From assembly GCF_005502935.1 (NCBI RefSeq), contig NZ_SCMP01000010.1, forward strand, positions 124,001 to 188,000: DNA of 64,000 bases. Direction: 5' to 3'. This document shows, piece after piece, positions 1 to 7,002 of the stretch (within the stretch, counting starts at the first letter, position 1; each line of letters begins with the position of its first letter). This DNA is from Pseudomonas sp. 2FG (GTDB lineage Bacteria; Pseudomonadota; Gammaproteobacteria; Pseudomonadales; Pseudomonadaceae). A program made the position numbers and the translations under genes. Below the pieces are notes generated by a model. It was not told where the DNA came from and ran no database searches. It was given only the letters and a program-made list of their open reading frames with translations.

Positions 1-122
1 CGGTGCGTCACTTGGCCGCAGTCGTTCAGGCCGCCCCCGCTTCGGCGCGGGTGGCCCAGGTCTGTCGTTGCGCCCACTGCTGCTCTGCACGGGCGCCTGC
101 TTTCACTGCCTTGGAGCCTCTC

Positions 123-2132
123 TTGAGTATCTCTCCCCCCAGTACAAACCCTGAACGGGTGCGTCTGAACCCGGTCGTGTTCTACGGTTCTACCGTGCTG
201 ATCCTGGTGCTGACCGTGGCCCTGATCCTCGCGCCCGAAGCCGCCGGCCAACTGCTGGGCCTGGCCCAGACCTGGCTGTCGCACAGCTTCGGCTGGTACT
301 ACATGCTGGCGATCGGGGCTTACCTGGTCTTCGTGGTATGGGTTGCCTTTTCGCGCTTCGGCACGCTCAAGCTCGGGGCCGACCAGGAAAAACCCGCCTT
401 CAGCTACGGCGCCTGGGCGGGCATGCTGTTCTCGTCCGGGATCGGCATTTCGCTGCTGTATTTTGCCGCGTCCGAGCCCATCGATCACTTGGTCAACCCG
501 CCGGAAGGCGAGCCGGGCACTCAGGCGGCCGCGCGCCAGGCCTTGCAGCTGACCTTCCTGCACTGGGGGCTGCACGGCTGGGCGATCTACGCGCTGGTCG
601 GCCTGGCCGTCGGCTATTTCGCCTATCGGCACAACCAGCCGCTGGCGCTGCGTTCGGCGCTGCTGCCGATCTTCGGCGAGCGCCTGGTCAAGGGCGCGGT
701 GGGTAACGCGGTGGATTGCTTCGGCATCTTCGTCACGCTGCTGGGCCTGGTGACCAACCTGGGCATAGGCGCGTTGCAGGTGTCTTCGGGCCTGGAATAC
801 CTGTTCGGCCTGCCGCACACCCAGTCCGGGCTGCTGCTGGTGATCCTGGTGATGAGTGCGGTGGCGACCCTGGCGGCCGTTTCGGGGATCGAGAAGGGCA
901 TCCGCCGCTTGTCCAACCTGAATATCGTCCTGTTCAGCAGTCTGCTGGTCTTCGTGCTGGTCTGCGGGCCGACGCTGATGCTGATGAACGGCCTGGTGCA
1001 GAACGTCGGTGATTACCTCAACGGCCTGCTGCTGAAGACCTTCGACCTCTACGCCTACACCGCTGCGCCGGCCAAGAGCGAGGCCTGGCTGGGGCTGTGG
1101 ACAGTGTTCTACTGGGCCTGGTGGATTTCCTGGGCACCCTTCGTGGGCATGTTCATCGCGCGTATCTCGCGGGGCCGGACCATTCGCGAGCTGGTCGGCG
1201 GCGTGCTGCTGATCCCGCTGGGCTTTACCCTGGCCTGGCTGTCGATCTTCGGTAACAGCGCCCTGGATCTGGTGATGAACCAGAACGCGGTGGAGCTGGG
1301 CAAGGCGGCGCTGGAGCAGCCGTCGATGTCGATCTACCTGCTGCTCGAACATTACCCGCTGGCCAAGATCGTCATCGGCATGTCGATTTTCGTCGGTTTC
1401 GTGCTGTTCCTGACGCCGGCCGACTCCGGTTCGGTGATGCTCGCCAACCTGTCGCGCCAGGGCGGCGACCTGGACGAGGATGCGCCGTACTGGCTGCGGA
1501 TCTTCTGGTCGGCGGTGATTACCCTGGTGACCATCGGGCTGCTGTTCGCCGGTAACTTCACGGCCATGCAGACCATGGTGGTGCTGGCCGGCCTGCCGTT
1601 CTCGGTGGTGTTGTTGCTGTACATGGTGGGCCTGTACAAGGCGCTGATCCGTGACGAGCAGGTGCGCCTGGAACAGGCCGAGCCGCTGGCCCGCGGCCGT
1701 CGCGCCTTCAGCCAGCGCCTGGCTGAGTTGGTGCAGCAGCCTGAGCAGGCGGTGGTGCAGGCGTTCCTCGATAGCGAGGTGCGCCCGGCCCTGCTGGCTG
1801 CCGCCGAGCAACTGCGTGGCCGTGGCCTGCAGGTGCAGACTCATCTGGGCCTGGGCCAGCACGAGCTGGGCTTGCGGGTGGAACATGCCGATGGCCAGCC
1901 GTTCGTCTACGAGGTGAGCCTGGATGGCTACTTCGCACCGCCGCGGGCGCTGGCCCTGGCCGAAGCGGGGAGTGTGGCGAGCGCGCCGTGCCGTTACTAC
2001 CGTGCCGAGGTGTATCTGTTCGACGGGACTCAGGAATACGACCTGATGGGCTATAGCAGGGAGCAGATCACCCGCGATGTGCTGGATCAGTACGAGAACC
2101 ATCGGCAGCTCCTGAGCCGGCTGTACTGCTAA
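123..2132 (+). CDS. betT: BCCT-family choline/betaine transporter BetT
   Basis: Sodium- or proton-coupled importer of choline in the inner membrane, feeding the betaine pathway encoded downstream. About twelve hydrophobic segments run through the first 510 residues. The family Trp-rich signature (WAWWISWAPF, about residue 330) is followed by GRTIRELVGG. A hydrophilic C-terminal tail of about 160 residues matches the long-tailed, osmotically controlled BetT group. I chose TTG 123 (669 aa) because a GGAG lies 6 nt upstream and the protein then begins with a short polar tail before the first membrane helix. The frame stays open to GTG 3 but that adds 40 unlikely Cys-rich residues. Family assignment is secure; substrate (choline rather than betaine) is inferred from context. 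Confidence 0.9.
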   Translation: MSISPPSTNPERVRLNPVVFYGSTVLILVLTVALILAPEAAGQLLGLAQTWLSHSFGWYYMLAIGAYLVFVVWVAFSRFGTLKLGADQEKPAFSYGAWAGMLFSSGIGISLLYFAASEPIDHLVNPPEGEPGTQAAARQALQLTFLHWGLHGWAIYALVGLAVGYFAYRHNQPLALRSALLPIFGERLVKGAVGNAVDCFGIFVTLLGLVTNLGIGALQVSSGLEYLFGLPHTQSGLLLVILVMSAVATLAAVSGIEKGIRRLSNLNIVLFSSLLVFVLVCGPTLMLMNGLVQNVGDYLNGLLLKTFDLYAYTAAPAKSEAWLGLWTVFYWAWWISWAPFVGMFIARISRGRTIRELVGGVLLIPLGFTLAWLSIFGNSALDLVMNQNAVELGKAALEQPSMSIYLLLEHYPLAKIVIGMSIFVGFVLFLTPADSGSVMLANLSRQGGDLDEDAPYWLRIFWSAVITLVTIGLLFAGNFTAMQTMVVLAGLPFSVVLLLYMVGLYKALIRDEQVRLEQAEPLARGRRAFSQRLAELVQQPEQAVVQAFLDSEVRPALLAAAEQLRGRGLQVQTHLGLGQHELGLRVEHADGQPFVYEVSLDGYFAPPRALALAEAGSVASAPCRYYRAEVYLFDGTQEYDLMGYSREQITRDVLDQYENHRQLLSRLYC

Positions 2133-2189
2133 GGGAGGTGCGCGGCCCTTCCTGGTGAAGGGCAGTGCGCGCACCGCCTGGTAAAACCT

Positions 2190-2226
2190 GGGCCCCATGC
2201 CAGTGACGGTGTAGGGCCTTTTTTAT
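2190..2226 (+). terminator. Probable rho-independent terminator of betT
   Basis: GGCCC at 2191-2195 pairs with GGGCC at 2214-2218, followed directly by a run of T (TTTTTTTAT). The stem is short and the loop long, so strength is uncertain. Its place 58 nt after the betT stop fits. Confidence 0.5.
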
Positions 2227-2586
2227 GGGTGTCGGTTACAGGTCTGTCAGGCAGTCTATTGAGTTTTGATTGAACGAGAAATCAACAAAACCGACCGAAC
2301 ATAGCTTGCCGCGACAAGCCGCCGGCAAGGGGCAGGCAAATGCTCAAAAGGAGGGGTGAGGCGCGTCGGTTTGCTAAAGGGGAGGAGTCCATATACGAGT
2401 GCAACCCGCGTGGATTTTTGCTCGAGCGGCGGCATGAGCGGGCGCTATCAGGCGCTGAAGGCTGTAGCGCTGGAATAGGCGTTTCTGCCGAAGGTATTGC
2501 GTCTGGTGCAGGGTACAGCCGCAACGCGATACATCGACAGGGCCTAAGCTTAGGAAAATTGATCCTCGGTTTCCAAGGAGACTCCT
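2227..2586. other. Gene-free leader region upstream of the DUF1704 gene
   Basis: No convincing gene is present; open frames here have no coding character. A perfect 12-bp palindrome CCTAAGCTTAGG lies at 2543-2554, about 20 nt before the AAGGAG ribosome site (2575-2580), and could be an operator. I see no clear promoter. Confidence 0.4.
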
Positions 2587-3861
2587 GTGAGCGTCGCCCC
2601 CCTGTCCGAACTCGATGCCGCCCTGCCCGGCTTGGCCCGCAAGATCCGCGTGCTGGATGCCCTGGCCTGGCCGGACGGGGTCGAGGAGGTATTCCTGGCG
2701 CGCTGGCGCGCCGGGCGTGCGCAACTGCCCAAGGTCGAGCTGCGCCCGCGCGAGCACGGCGCGGACATCGCCGCCCTGGAGGCATTTGCCGGCCGCTGCG
2801 ATGAGGGCCATCCAGCCGGGCGCCACCTCGCCATGACGGCGCGCAGCTATGCCACGGCCGGGCGGATGCTTGGCGCCATAGGTACCCCGGCCTTCACCCT
2901 GTACTCGGCCGCGCTGTACCGGCGCCCGGACTTCTACTACCCGAGCCAGAAGCTGAGCATGCTGGACGCCGCCCGCTTCTTCCTCGAGACCAGCGACGCC
3001 CTCCTGGGCGGCGCCCATATTCCGCCGAGCCCGGCCGATATCCCCGCCGAGGCCTTCGCCGCCTGGATGCAGCCGGAACTGGATCGCTTCTTCGGCCCAG
3101 GCCGGGTCAGGGTCGTGCTCGATCCGACCCTGGCCGCCAAGGCCATCGCCGGGGCGAGCCGCATCCGCCTGCGCGCCAGCGCCCACTTCTCCGAGCTGGA
3201 CAAGAGCCAGCTATTGCAGCATGAGGCCTTCGTGCATGTGGCCACGGCGCAAAACGGCGCGCTCCAACCCAACCTGAAGAGCCTGGGCCTGGGCGCGCCC
3301 CGCACGACCCAAACCCAGGAGGGCATCGCCACCCTGGCCGAGTTGTTCACCGGCAGCATCGACATCAACCGCCTGCGCCGTCTCGCCCTGCGCGTGCTGG
3401 CGATCCAACAGGCCCTGGACGGCGCCGATTTCATCCAGGTGTTCGAGGGTTTTCTCGCCGCCGGGCAGTCGCAGGAGGAATCCTTCCGCTCGACACAACG
3501 CATCTTCCGCGGCGCCGACCTGCGCGGCGGCTCGGCTTTCACCAAGGACGCCGCCTACCTGACCGGCTTGCTCGGCGTCCATACCCTGCTGCGCATCGCG
3601 ATCCGCGACAACCGGCCGGAACTGGTGGGCTATCTGTTCGCCGGGCGCCTCAGCCTGGGCGACACCCTGCGCCTGGCCCCGCTCTTCGAGTCCGGCTGGC
3701 TCCAGGGACCGGTCTATATCCCGGCCTGGGCCGCCGATCTGCGTCGGCTCGCCGCCGCCCTGGCCTTCTCTGCCTTTATCGCCCAGATCAAGTTGGATGT
3801 GCTCAACCTCGAGGTGCTTATGGCCTTCGCGGACGAGCACGAGGCCGATGCCAGTGCCTGA
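2587..3861 (+). CDS. DUF1704 (QEGLA-motif, MATCAP-like) putative zinc metallopeptidase
   Basis: Protein of 424 aa from GTG 2587 with AAGGAG 6 nt upstream. It carries HEAFVH at residues 212-217, an HExxxH metal and catalytic motif, and TQEGIA at 244-248, the variant of the QEGLA motif that names this bacterial family. The same Pfam family (DUF1704) contains the eukaryotic MATCAP tyrosine carboxypeptidases that use HExxxH. No signal peptide or membrane segment is visible, so it is probably cytoplasmic. The bacterial substrate is unknown; the old family name flavohemoglobin expression-modulating protein is not proof of role. The gene stands alone, followed within 15 nt by a repeat. Family call is firm, peptidase activity inferred. 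Confidence 0.8.
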   Translation: MSVAPLSELDAALPGLARKIRVLDALAWPDGVEEVFLARWRAGRAQLPKVELRPREHGADIAALEAFAGRCDEGHPAGRHLAMTARSYATAGRMLGAIGTPAFTLYSAALYRRPDFYYPSQKLSMLDAARFFLETSDALLGGAHIPPSPADIPAEAFAAWMQPELDRFFGPGRVRVVLDPTLAAKAIAGASRIRLRASAHFSELDKSQLLQHEAFVHVATAQNGALQPNLKSLGLGAPRTTQTQEGIATLAELFTGSIDINRLRRLALRVLAIQQALDGADFIQVFEGFLAAGQSQEESFRSTQRIFRGADLRGGSAFTKDAAYLTGLLGVHTLLRIAIRDNRPELVGYLFAGRLSLGDTLRLAPLFESGWLQGPVYIPAWAADLRRLAAALAFSAFIAQIKLDVLNLEVLMAFADEHEADASA

Positions 3862-3892
3862 GCCTGAGCCTGCAACTAAAGGGGGCGAGTCC

Positions 3893-3979
3893 AACTAAAG
3901 GGGCCGTAGTGATTTAGGCCACCCTTTTTTCAACAGTTAACGACGACATAGCCAAACAAATCACTACGACCCCTTTAGC
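3893..3979. repeat. Short inverted-repeat element 1 (MITE-like)
   Basis: The left arm at 3894-3915 (CTAAAGGGGCCGTAGTGATT plus T) and the right arm at 3958-3979 are inverted copies with one mismatch, around a 42-bp spacer. A partial third copy, AACTAAAGGGGGCGAGT, lies just before at 3874-3890. The arms match repeats at 5957-5978, 6136-6162 and 6833-6854. The hairpin could also end transcription of the DUF1704 gene, since the spacer has TTTTTT. Confidence 0.75.
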
Positions 3980-4028
3980 TTAAAAAGCCGGTGCAGCCTA
4001 TGGGATAGCGCTAGGTGGGTTCACGGCC

Positions 4029-4628
4029 CTACACCATGCCCGCCGCAGTCTGAGTCGGCAGCAGCACGCGCTCCGTTGCGTCCGCTATTTGCTCGGCCAC
4101 CGCTGCATCGCTTACCGCCCGGGCGAGTGTTACCGCGCCGACTAGCGTGGCCAGGGCGGCCATTGCCGCACCGACATTGGCGGGTGCGTCCGCTGCAGCC
4201 GGCCCGCTCGCGACTAGGGTCGCGACCGCAAGCAACTCAGCCTCGAACTCTGCCCGGGCTGTCGCATCGGAGCGCGCCACTTCGGGGGCGAGGCTTTGCA
4301 AGGCGCAACTTTCGGGTAGCTCACACTTGCGCTTGGCACCCAAGTAAAAACGCACGAACTCTGACCACCAGGTCGGCCCGTAGCTTGTCTGGAAATGGCG
4401 TACGCCGTCCTTGAGGTTCGACATGCCCTGTCCGACCGACTCGCGGAACGCGGCGGCCTTGGAGTCGAAGTGCGCGTAGAAGGCGCCGGAGGTGACTCCG
4501 GCCTCTTTCGCCAAGCCATCGACACCTATGCCACCAAAGCCGCCTTTGCGAAAACCGCGCCCTGCCGCCTCGAGGATGCGCTGGCGAGTTTGCAGCTTCT
4601 GTTCGGATCGAGACACGGACTCACCCAT
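4029..4628 (-). CDS. TetR/AcrR-family repressor
   Basis: DNA-binding regulator of 199 aa. The N-terminal helix-turn-helix is clear at about residues 33-55 (IGVDGLAKEAGVTSGAFYAH). The C-terminal ligand domain has two cysteines, C102 and C108, in the segment KCELPESCALQSL, the place where many relatives carry a conserved Gly-Cys. It is divergent from the YdhR-like gene, and two near-identical 12-bp palindromes sit between them, so it most likely represses both itself and that operon. Regulation of a glyoxalase by a TetR protein recalls nemR-gloA of Escherichia coli; redox or electrophile sensing through the cysteines is only a hypothesis. Confidence 0.88.
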   Translation of the reverse strand: MGESVSRSEQKLQTRQRILEAAGRGFRKGGFGGIGVDGLAKEAGVTSGAFYAHFDSKAAAFRESVGQGMSNLKDGVRHFQTSYGPTWWSEFVRFYLGAKRKCELPESCALQSLAPEVARSDATARAEFEAELLAVATLVASGPAAADAPANVGAAMAALATLVGAVTLARAVSDAAVAEQIADATERVLLPTQTAAGMV

Positions 4629-4666
4629 AGCTTGAGGTTGATGAGCAGAAATTATACTTGGTCAAG

Positions 4667-4702
4667 TAACGATCGTTATGTATATTCGAATAACGGTCGT
4701 TA
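4667..4702. promoter_or_regulatory. Twin TetR-type operators
   Basis: TAACGATCGTTA at 4667-4678 is a perfect 12-bp palindrome. TAACGGTCGTTA at 4691-4702 differs at one base. Centres are 24 bp apart, and the pair lies in the divergent promoter region between the TetR gene and the YdhR-like gene. This is a typical arrangement for cooperative binding of two repressor dimers. Confidence 0.75.
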
Positions 4703-4762
4703 TCTTGACTGCCGTTCTGGTCATGGCTATGACTGGATCAGTCCATTTACAGGAATACCGCT

Positions 4763-5392
4763 ATGTCGAAGGCTTTTGTATACACCGAGCTGCAAATCTC
4801 TTTGCCATTCGAGCAGGCGCCGTGGCGCGAGCTCAACCCGGAGTTGCTCAGACAGCCGGGTTTGAAAAATAAAACCTGGTTGTCTGGGGCGGCGAATCTG
4901 TCGGTGGGTGGCTTCTATGAGTTCGACTCAATCGATAACGCGAAAAAATTCGTCACCGGGTACTTTCCGGCAGAGGCCCGTAAATTTGGCGTGGCGCAAA
5001 CGACTCGGGTGTTTGCCATGGACGTGGTCGAGGAGGCCAGTCGGCAGCTGAATTCGGTGCATTTCGGTGGTATCGCCAGCCGCAAGCCGGGTGCATTCGT
5101 CTACACCGAGGTGCAGGTTTCGGTCCCGTTTGATCAGGCACCTTGGCGCACGATGAATCCCATTCTTCGCGAGCAGCCTGGGTTGTTGCACAAAACCTGG
5201 TTGAGTGGCGTGGATAACCAATCCGTCGGTGGCTTCTATGCATTCGATACGCTGGAAAACGCCCGCCGTTTCGTCACCGATTACTTCCCAACCGAGACCG
5301 CGGGGCTGAATGCGGCCTACACCACACGCTTGTTTGATGCTTCGGCGACCGAGGCGGCAAGTCGCGAAATGGGTTCGCAGTTTTATCTTTAA
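4763..5392 (+). CDS. Tandem-domain YdhR-like (dimeric alpha/beta-barrel) protein
   Basis: The 209-aa protein is two homologous copies of one domain, residues about 4-100 and 110-209. Each starts FVYTE(L/V)Q(I/V)S(L/V)PF, then has QAPWR, a PGL..KTWLSG box, SVGGFY.FD and a FVT.YFP segment. The pattern (PGF..K.W, GG.Y.F, late DVN) resembles E. coli YdhR, a roughly 100-aa putative monooxygenase that acts as a dimer, so this fusion would make its dimer interface in one chain. Start ATG 4763 follows AGGAA at 4751. It is the first gene downstream of the twin operators and precedes gloA. Substrate is unknown; oxidation of quinones or other electrophiles is a guess. Confidence 0.7.
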   Translation: MSKAFVYTELQISLPFEQAPWRELNPELLRQPGLKNKTWLSGAANLSVGGFYEFDSIDNAKKFVTGYFPAEARKFGVAQTTRVFAMDVVEEASRQLNSVHFGGIASRKPGAFVYTEVQVSVPFDQAPWRTMNPILREQPGLLHKTWLSGVDNQSVGGFYAFDTLENARRFVTDYFPTETAGLNAAYTTRLFDASATEAASREMGSQFYL

Positions 5393-5519
5393 TCGACCCT
5401 GCCCGTGCGAGGTGATGCCGCTTCGCGCGGGTTGAAGCGGCATGGCCGGATCGTCCTTTGAGCGCATGGCTCAAGTCGAAAAACGCTGTGGTAACGCCAT
5501 TCTTAGGGAGAGAAATTGC

Positions 5520-5975
5520 ATGCCAATCACTGTGTTCAGCTCACCCGCTCCCGTGCGCTTGCTGCACATCATGCTGCGGGTTGCTGATCTTGAGCGCTCG
5601 CTGGCGTTTTACACCGGCGCGCTCGGCATGCGCTTACTGCGCCAGGAGGAATATCCCAGCGGACGCTTCACCTTGGCGTTTGTCGGCTATGGCGCCGAAC
5701 ACGCCGGCGCGGTGCTTGAACTCACCTACAACTGGGATAGTGACAGCTATGAGCTGGGTTCTGCCTTTGGCCATATTGCGCTCGCCGTGGTCGAGTTGAG
5801 ATCGACCTGCGCAGCGCTCGCCGCCTTGGGGGTGAAGGTGTTGCGCGAGCCTGGGCCGATGACATTCAGTGCAGTCAACTCTGGTGCGCCAGAGGTCATT
5901 GCCTTTATCGAAGATCCAGACGGCTACCAGATTGAGCTGATTGAAGTTCGCTCAAAACTAAAGGGGTCGGAGTGA
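5520..5975 (+). CDS. gloA: Lactoylglutathione lyase (glyoxalase I)
   Basis: Converts the hemithioacetal of methylglyoxal and glutathione to S-lactoylglutathione. The 151-aa protein matches the short, nickel-type GloA along its length. All four metal ligands are present: H16 (RLLHIMLRV), E67 (LELTYNW), H85 (GHIAL) and E139 (QIELIE). Start ATG 5520 has GGGAG 9 nt upstream; the open frame extends further up without support. There is a small insertion (about residues 115-125) before VIAFIEDPDGY. The last residues (KLKGSE) and the stop codon come from a repeat element that begins at 5957, so the native C-terminus has been replaced. It probably belongs to the TetR-controlled unit. Confidence 0.92.
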   Translation: MPITVFSSPAPVRLLHIMLRVADLERSLAFYTGALGMRLLRQEEYPSGRFTLAFVGYGAEHAGAVLELTYNWDSDSYELGSAFGHIALAVVELRSTCAALAALGVKVLREPGPMTFSAVNSGAPEVIAFIEDPDGYQIELIEVRSKLKGSE

Positions 5976-6162
5976 TTTGTTTTTGATCAGTTAAGCTGTT
6001 GGTCGTGTCGATTGGGCAAAAGGAGTTTGCCATGCCACGTAAACAGCGGATGTATCTGCCAGCTGAGTCGGCCCACAAGCGGCACTTGGGTCGGGTGGTT
6101 GGGCAATGCCATCGGGGACGCCTTTGGTTAAAAATAAATCACTCCGACCCCTCCGCTTTAGT
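5957..6162. mobile_element. Inverted-repeat element 2 with RAYT remnant
   Basis: Left end at 5957-5978 (ACTAAAGGGGTCGGAGTGAT plus TT) and right end at 6136-6162, the inverted copy carrying a 5-bp insertion near its tip. The 206-bp unit contains the start of a small transposase-like frame, so it looks like an internally deleted transposon. The left end overlaps the 3' end of gloA. Confidence 0.65.
6032..6135 (+). pseudogene. Remnant of a REP-associated tyrosine transposase (RAYT-like) N-terminus
   Basis: An ATG at 6032 with AAAGGAG 7 nt upstream opens MPRKQRMYLPAESAHKRH. The first ten residues look like the start of Y1/RAYT transposases (MPRKPRMYL type). After about 18 residues the similarity ends, and none of the HUH or catalytic Tyr motifs follow. 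I read this as a deletion derivative. The attribution rests on a short stretch and is tentative. Confidence 0.45.
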
Positions 6163-6170
6163 TGCGCCCG

Positions 6171-6464
6171 TCAGTGAGCGGTGTGGGGGCGGGCAGTGAT
6201 ATCGACGCCGAGCGCCTTCATCACCGCCAGCATGGTTTTCAGGGTGGGGTTACCGCGCTCGCTGAAGGAACGATACAGCTGTTCGCGAGAGAGGCCGGTC
6301 TCTCTGGCCAACTCGGTCATGCCTTTGGCGCGAGCGACCACCCCCATTGCCTTGGCGATATAGGAAGCGTCGCCGGTTTCCAACGCGTCAGTCATGAACT
6401 CCGCGATAGCGGCAGGACTGGTCAGGTATTGCGCGGGGTCAAATTCGGTAAAGGTCTTAGTCAT
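6171..6464 (-). CDS. HigA-like antitoxin (HI1420-type addiction module antidote)
   Basis: Protein of 97 aa from ATG 6464; the open frame goes higher but the toxin gene overlaps it there. A helix-turn-helix of Xre type spans about residues 40-85 (GMTELARETGLSREQLYRSF, then NPTLKTMLAVMKALGVDI). It neutralises the toxin encoded immediately upstream and should bind the module's own promoter. Toxin-first order with an 8-nt overlap is characteristic of hig-type modules. Residual stability function of this pair in the repeat-bounded patch is likely but untested. Confidence 0.88.
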   Translation of the reverse strand: MTKTFTEFDPAQYLTSPAAIAEFMTDALETGDASYIAKAMGVVARAKGMTELARETGLSREQLYRSFSERGNPTLKTMLAVMKALGVDITARPHTAH

Positions 6465-6759
6465 GTTGCGCTCTCCACGCCTGCAGTATCTGGTGGGCGG
6501 TATCAATGTCGCGGCTTTGGCTGCCCTTGTCGCCGCCACAGAGAAGGATCACCAGCGTGTCGCCCTGCTGGTAGAAATACACGCGGTAGCCTGGTCCGTA
6601 GTGAATCCGCAGCTCGCTGATGCCATGGCCGACAGGGGCTACATCACCCGGCAGCCCCTCCATCAGGCGGTTGATGCGAGCCACGATGCGGGCCCTGCCG
6701 GTATCGTCCTTGAGCTTCTTCAGCCACGAGTGGAATTTGCTGGATTCGATCCTCTTCAT
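6457..6759 (-). CDS. RelE/ParE-superfamily toxin (HigB/HI1419 type)
   Basis: The 100-aa basic protein has the family pattern: an N-terminal helix with FHSWLKKLKD, then ARIVARINRLMEGLPGD, a central ELRIHYGPGYRVYF strand pair and a terminal GGDKGSQSRDI segment. Members cut mRNA at the ribosome. The start at 6759 has no strong ribosome site and lies 10 nt from the module's palindromic operator, so translation may be leaderless or weak. It is cotranscribed with the antitoxin through an 8-nt overlap. Confidence 0.88.
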   Translation of the reverse strand: MKRIESSKFHSWLKKLKDDTGRARIVARINRLMEGLPGDVAPVGHGISELRIHYGPGYRVYFYQQGDTLVILLCGGDKGSQSRDIDTAHQILQAWRAQHD

Positions 6760-6768
6760 CGCATGACT

Positions 6769-6784
6769 GTATTTTATAAAATAC
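6769..6784. promoter_or_regulatory. Palindromic operator/promoter of the toxin-antitoxin module
   Basis: GTATTTTATAAAATAC is a perfect 16-bp AT-rich palindrome starting 10 bp upstream of the toxin start. It contains a TATAAA/TAAAAT core that could serve as the -10 box on the minus strand. Position and symmetry fit autorepression by the HigA-like protein. Confidence 0.7.
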
Positions 6785-6832
6785 GTGAAGGCAAGCCCGA
6801 TACCTCGGAAGGCCGCTTCAGGGCATGCCTGA

Positions 6833-6854
6833 ACTAAAGGGGGCGGAGTGATTT
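6833..6854 (+). repeat. Solo left-end copy of the ACTAAAGGGG repeat
   Basis: The 22 bases match the left end at 5957 with one difference (GGGGG for GGGGT), and the similarity continues to TTGATCAG. No partner right end follows. Together with the right end at 6136 it brackets the toxin-antitoxin genes. Confidence 0.7.
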
Positions 6855-6949
6855 ATTGTTGATCAGCTCCCGGCGTTCGCGGCAGTTGCGTGGGCAGCCA
6901 CTATGCCCCCGTGGGGGCGGTGCGGTTGGCGGTGCGGCCTACAACGCAA

Positions 6950-6980
6950 ACGAGGCGAGCAGTTTGCCTGCTCGCCTCGT
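6950..6980 (-). terminator. Strong hairpin ending the cbc operon
   Basis: ACGAGGCGAGCAG at 6950-6962 pairs perfectly (13 bp) with CTGCTCGCCTCGT at 6968-6980 around a 5-nt loop. On the minus strand it is followed by TTTGCGTTGT. It lies 22 nt past the cbcV stop. Confidence 0.75.
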
Positions 6981-7002
6981 GGGGTATTGCGGTTGTGGTG
7001 GA

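Noticed and set aside
2340..2804. A 154-codon plus-strand frame before and into the DUF1704 gene
   Set aside because: Overlaps the start of a well-supported gene in another frame; composition is not protein-like.
3874..6854. The ACTAAAGGGG repeats as a CRISPR array
   Set aside because: Copies are in both orientations, far apart and irregularly spaced; no cas genes.
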